From contig JAQTYS010000156.1 of assembly GCA_028688175.1 (NCBI GenBank), positions 1 through 6,328 of the forward strand: a stretch of DNA of 6,328 nt, written 5' to 3'. Under the pieces are notes generated by a model. It ran no database searches and was not told the origin of the DNA. It saw nothing but the letters and a program-made list of their open reading frames with translations. Of the stretch, positions 5,315-6,328 are shown piece by piece. The stretch comes from Methanothrix sp. Its GTDB lineage: Archaea > Halobacteriota > Methanosarcinia > Methanotrichales > Methanotrichaceae. The translations under genes and the position numbers were made by a program. Within the stretch, counting starts at the first letter, position 1. Each line of letters begins with the position of its first letter.

Positions 5315-5902
5315 ATGTGGGATAAAAAGTATCCGTCGATATTCGATATATTCGAGAGCTTTGCCAAGGGCTTTCCATTTGAGAAAAAGGATAGATTCGA
5401 GGATGATTGGTTCAAAGGGCCATTTGAGGATATGATCAAGAGGTTTGAGGAGGATATGCCTGCCGAGTTCAATACCTTCGTGCGCGAGGAGGAGACACCT
5501 GGTGGAGTATCCAGGCGGTACGGCCCCTTTGTCTACGGCTTCAGCTATACGGCAGAGCCGGGGAAGGAGCCGGTCTTCAGCGAGTTTGGCAACATCAAGC
5601 CTTCTCACCGGGGCATCGAGCCCAGCCGGGGGCGAGAGCCGCTGGTGGATGTCATGGATGAGAAGGAGAGATACAGGATCTTCGTAGAGCTGCCAGGAGT
5701 GGATAAGGATAAGGTAAAATTGGATGTGGCCGAGGACAGTGTAGAGATCAAGACCGATGACGATAAAAGTTTCTACAAGATGATCTATCTCGACTCTGCC
5801 GTTGATGCGGACAGTGCTAAAGCCTCCTACAAGAACGGAGTCCTGACTCTGGAGCTGGACAAGAAAGAGAAGCGAAAGGGAAAAGAGGTCAAGATTGAGT
5901 GA
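5315..5902 (+). CDS. hsp20: Small heat shock protein, Hsp20/alpha-crystallin family
   Basis: An ATP-independent chaperone that forms oligomers and holds unfolding proteins during heat stress. The protein has 195 residues, longer than the usual 140-170 because of a long N-terminal region. Residues 1-60 are rich in Phe and charged residues (FDIFESFAKGFPFEKK, FEDMIKRFEED), typical of the substrate-binding arm. Residues 70-95 carry GPFVYGFSYTAEPGKEPVF and SEFGN, a segment I associate with an archaeal Hsp20 subgroup. The alpha-crystallin domain spans about 108-183: REPLVDVMDEKERYRIFVELPGV is cut here as EPLVDV, then ELPGVDKDKVKLDV (125-138), and the signature ASYKNGVLTLEL (170-181). The tail KEVKIE contains V-K-I (192-194), matching the I-X-I/V motif that docks on a neighbouring subunit. 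It has its own strong promoter, a HSR1-type operator and a downstream terminator, so it is a single-gene unit. Confidence 0.95.
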   Translation: MWDKKYPSIFDIFESFAKGFPFEKKDRFEDDWFKGPFEDMIKRFEEDMPAEFNTFVREEETPGGVSRRYGPFVYGFSYTAEPGKEPVFSEFGNIKPSHRGIEPSRGREPLVDVMDEKERYRIFVELPGVDKDKVKLDVAEDSVEIKTDDDKSFYKMIYLDSAVDADSAKASYKNGVLTLELDKKEKRKGKEVKIE

Positions 5903-5931
5903 GATTGGATAGGCTGATGAGCTAGATGAAA

Positions 5932-5992
5932 GATCGGCCCATTGACCAATTGGCTCTCTTGCGGTCAACAATCGCGAGCCGATCCCTTTTTT
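5932..5992 (+). terminator. Nested hairpin and T6 terminator after hsp20
   Basis: GATCGGC (5932-5938) pairs perfectly with GCCGATC (5978-5984), and inside it TTGACC (5942-5947) pairs with GGTCAA (5963-5968). The structure is followed by CC and six Ts (5987-5992), 30 bases past the hsp20 stop. A competing stem, GGCTC (5952-5956) with GAGCC (about 5976-5980), would exclude the outer one. The T6 makes it a likely transcript end. Confidence 0.65.
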
Positions 5993-6028
5993 GTAGGCAA
6001 ATGCCGAAATTGTGCGACTCTCTCCTGC

Positions 6029-6060
6029 AATTGCTGTTAGCTATTGCCTAACTGGCAATT
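6029..6060. repeat. Imperfect inverted repeat containing GTTAG-N7-CTAAC
   Basis: AATTGC (6029-6034), T, GTTAG (6036-6040), a 7-base loop, CTAAC (6048-6052), TG, GCAATT (6055-6060) form an 11-pair interrupted palindrome in the gap between hsp20 and the last gene. It could be a second terminator (followed by A/T-rich sequence), or a regulator site. It has the same half-sites as the hsp20 operator but pointing the other way. Confidence 0.4.
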
Positions 6061-6167
6061 ATTTAGGACATAATTTTCCAGTAATTATCAACATCAATCT
6101 AATATGGCATTCATATGATTCAAGATTGGTGTTTTAGTACTCATAACACGCCAATGTGAAAAATAGC

Positions 6168-6176
6168 TACTTAAAT
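6168..6176 (+). promoter_or_regulatory. TATA-like element before the last gene
   Basis: TACTTAAAT, preceded by GAAAAATAGC, lies about 25 bases upstream of the ATG at 6198, so the transcript may be leaderless or nearly so. AGGT at 6187-6190 is a possible ribosome binding site 7 bases before that ATG, which would only matter if transcription starts earlier. Confidence 0.35.
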
Positions 6177-6197
6177 GCAGACGTCCAGGTATGCTAC

Positions 6198-6328
6198 ATG
6201 CAAAGGGTGAGTGGTGGCTTGGGGCAGAACCAAGAGGATGGATATGAAGACGATAGCTGCATACTGTCCTGCCTGAAGACGTTGATGCACAACAAGTATG
6301 GTGACATAATTCTTCTTTGCAGCGTTAC
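6198..6328 (+). CDS. Unrecognised protein, N-terminal 43 codons (3' end outside window)
   Basis: The frame from the ATG at 6198 stays open to the window edge. The visible part begins MQRVSGGLGQNQEDGYEDD, then has CILSCLKTLMHNKYGD and ends IILLCSVT. The first 19 residues are polar and acidic, probably disordered; after that an amphipathic helix and a hydrophobic strand suggest the start of a folded domain. Three cysteines occur (CILSC and LLCS), which may or may not be functional. An upstream ATG at 6191 in another frame stops after 18 codons. There is no signal peptide. I cannot assign a family from this fragment. Confidence 0.5.
   Translation, partial: MQRVSGGLGQNQEDGYEDDSCILSCLKTLMHNKYGDIILLCSV

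Noticed and set aside
5915..5920. TGATGA as a possible C box of a C/D small RNA
   Set aside because: No D box (CTGA) or C'/D' pair occurs at suitable spacing before the terminator.
5270..5971. 233-codon minus-strand open frame across hsp20
   Set aside because: It lies opposite the hsp20 coding sequence, which has a promoter, ribosome binding site and alpha-crystallin motifs; the antisense frame has none of these.
5926..6051. Plus-strand ORF of 41 codons beginning MKDRPIDQLALL after hsp20
   Set aside because: It covers the terminator hairpin and T6 run, and there is no ribosome binding site before its ATG.
1..6328. CRISPR array, phage or complete insertion sequence
   Set aside because: No regularly spaced direct repeats, transposase, integrase or terminal inverted repeats with target duplications were seen.

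Overview
The window reads as euryarchaeal DNA, most likely from a methanogen of the Methanothrix (Methanosaeta) or a related lineage; the genus is inference. Direct support for Archaea: a Taw2-type wyosine-pathway enzyme, archaeal TATA/BRE promoters with GGTGA-type ribosome binding sites, a tRNA-Gln with an A1-U72 pair and no complete encoded CCA, an archaeal-type Hsp20 and a membrane protein with a sequon-rich outer domain.

Layout. 1-336: 3' end of orotate phosphoribosyltransferase (pyrE), cut by the window edge. 361-996 (minus): secreted protein with a proline-rich tail, convergent with pyrE. 1158-4083 (plus): compact three-gene cluster of a single-pass membrane protein, taw2 (TTG start, one base after the previous stop) and a UlaG-like metallo-beta-lactamase-fold hydrolase, followed by tRNA-Gln(CUG), whose TATA-like box abuts the hydrolase stop codon. 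4285-4611 (minus): small helical hypothetical protein. About 4612-5314: a 700-base gap with no convincing protein gene. It holds a strong BRE/TATA element on a 12-base palindrome, a GC-richer hairpin-rich stretch that also reads open without a start on the minus strand, and a terminator-like hairpin. 5315-5902 (plus): small heat shock protein. 5903-6197: hairpins and a probable terminator. 6198-6328: 5' end of an unrecognised gene.

The strongest regulatory signal is the hsp20 promoter. A perfect CTAAC-N5-GTTAG palindrome lies just after the TATA box, over the predicted transcription start. This is the motif I recall for the heat-shock repressor HSR1 of Archaeoglobus fulgidus, so this hsp20 is probably repressed by an HSR1-like protein outside the window. 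The genes otherwise look like ordinary chromosomal housekeeping (pyrimidine synthesis, tRNA and tRNA modification, proteostasis) mixed with lineage-specific envelope proteins. I see no phage, CRISPR or intact insertion sequence. The least explained part is 4721-5183, which could be a non-coding RNA gene or a gene remnant.
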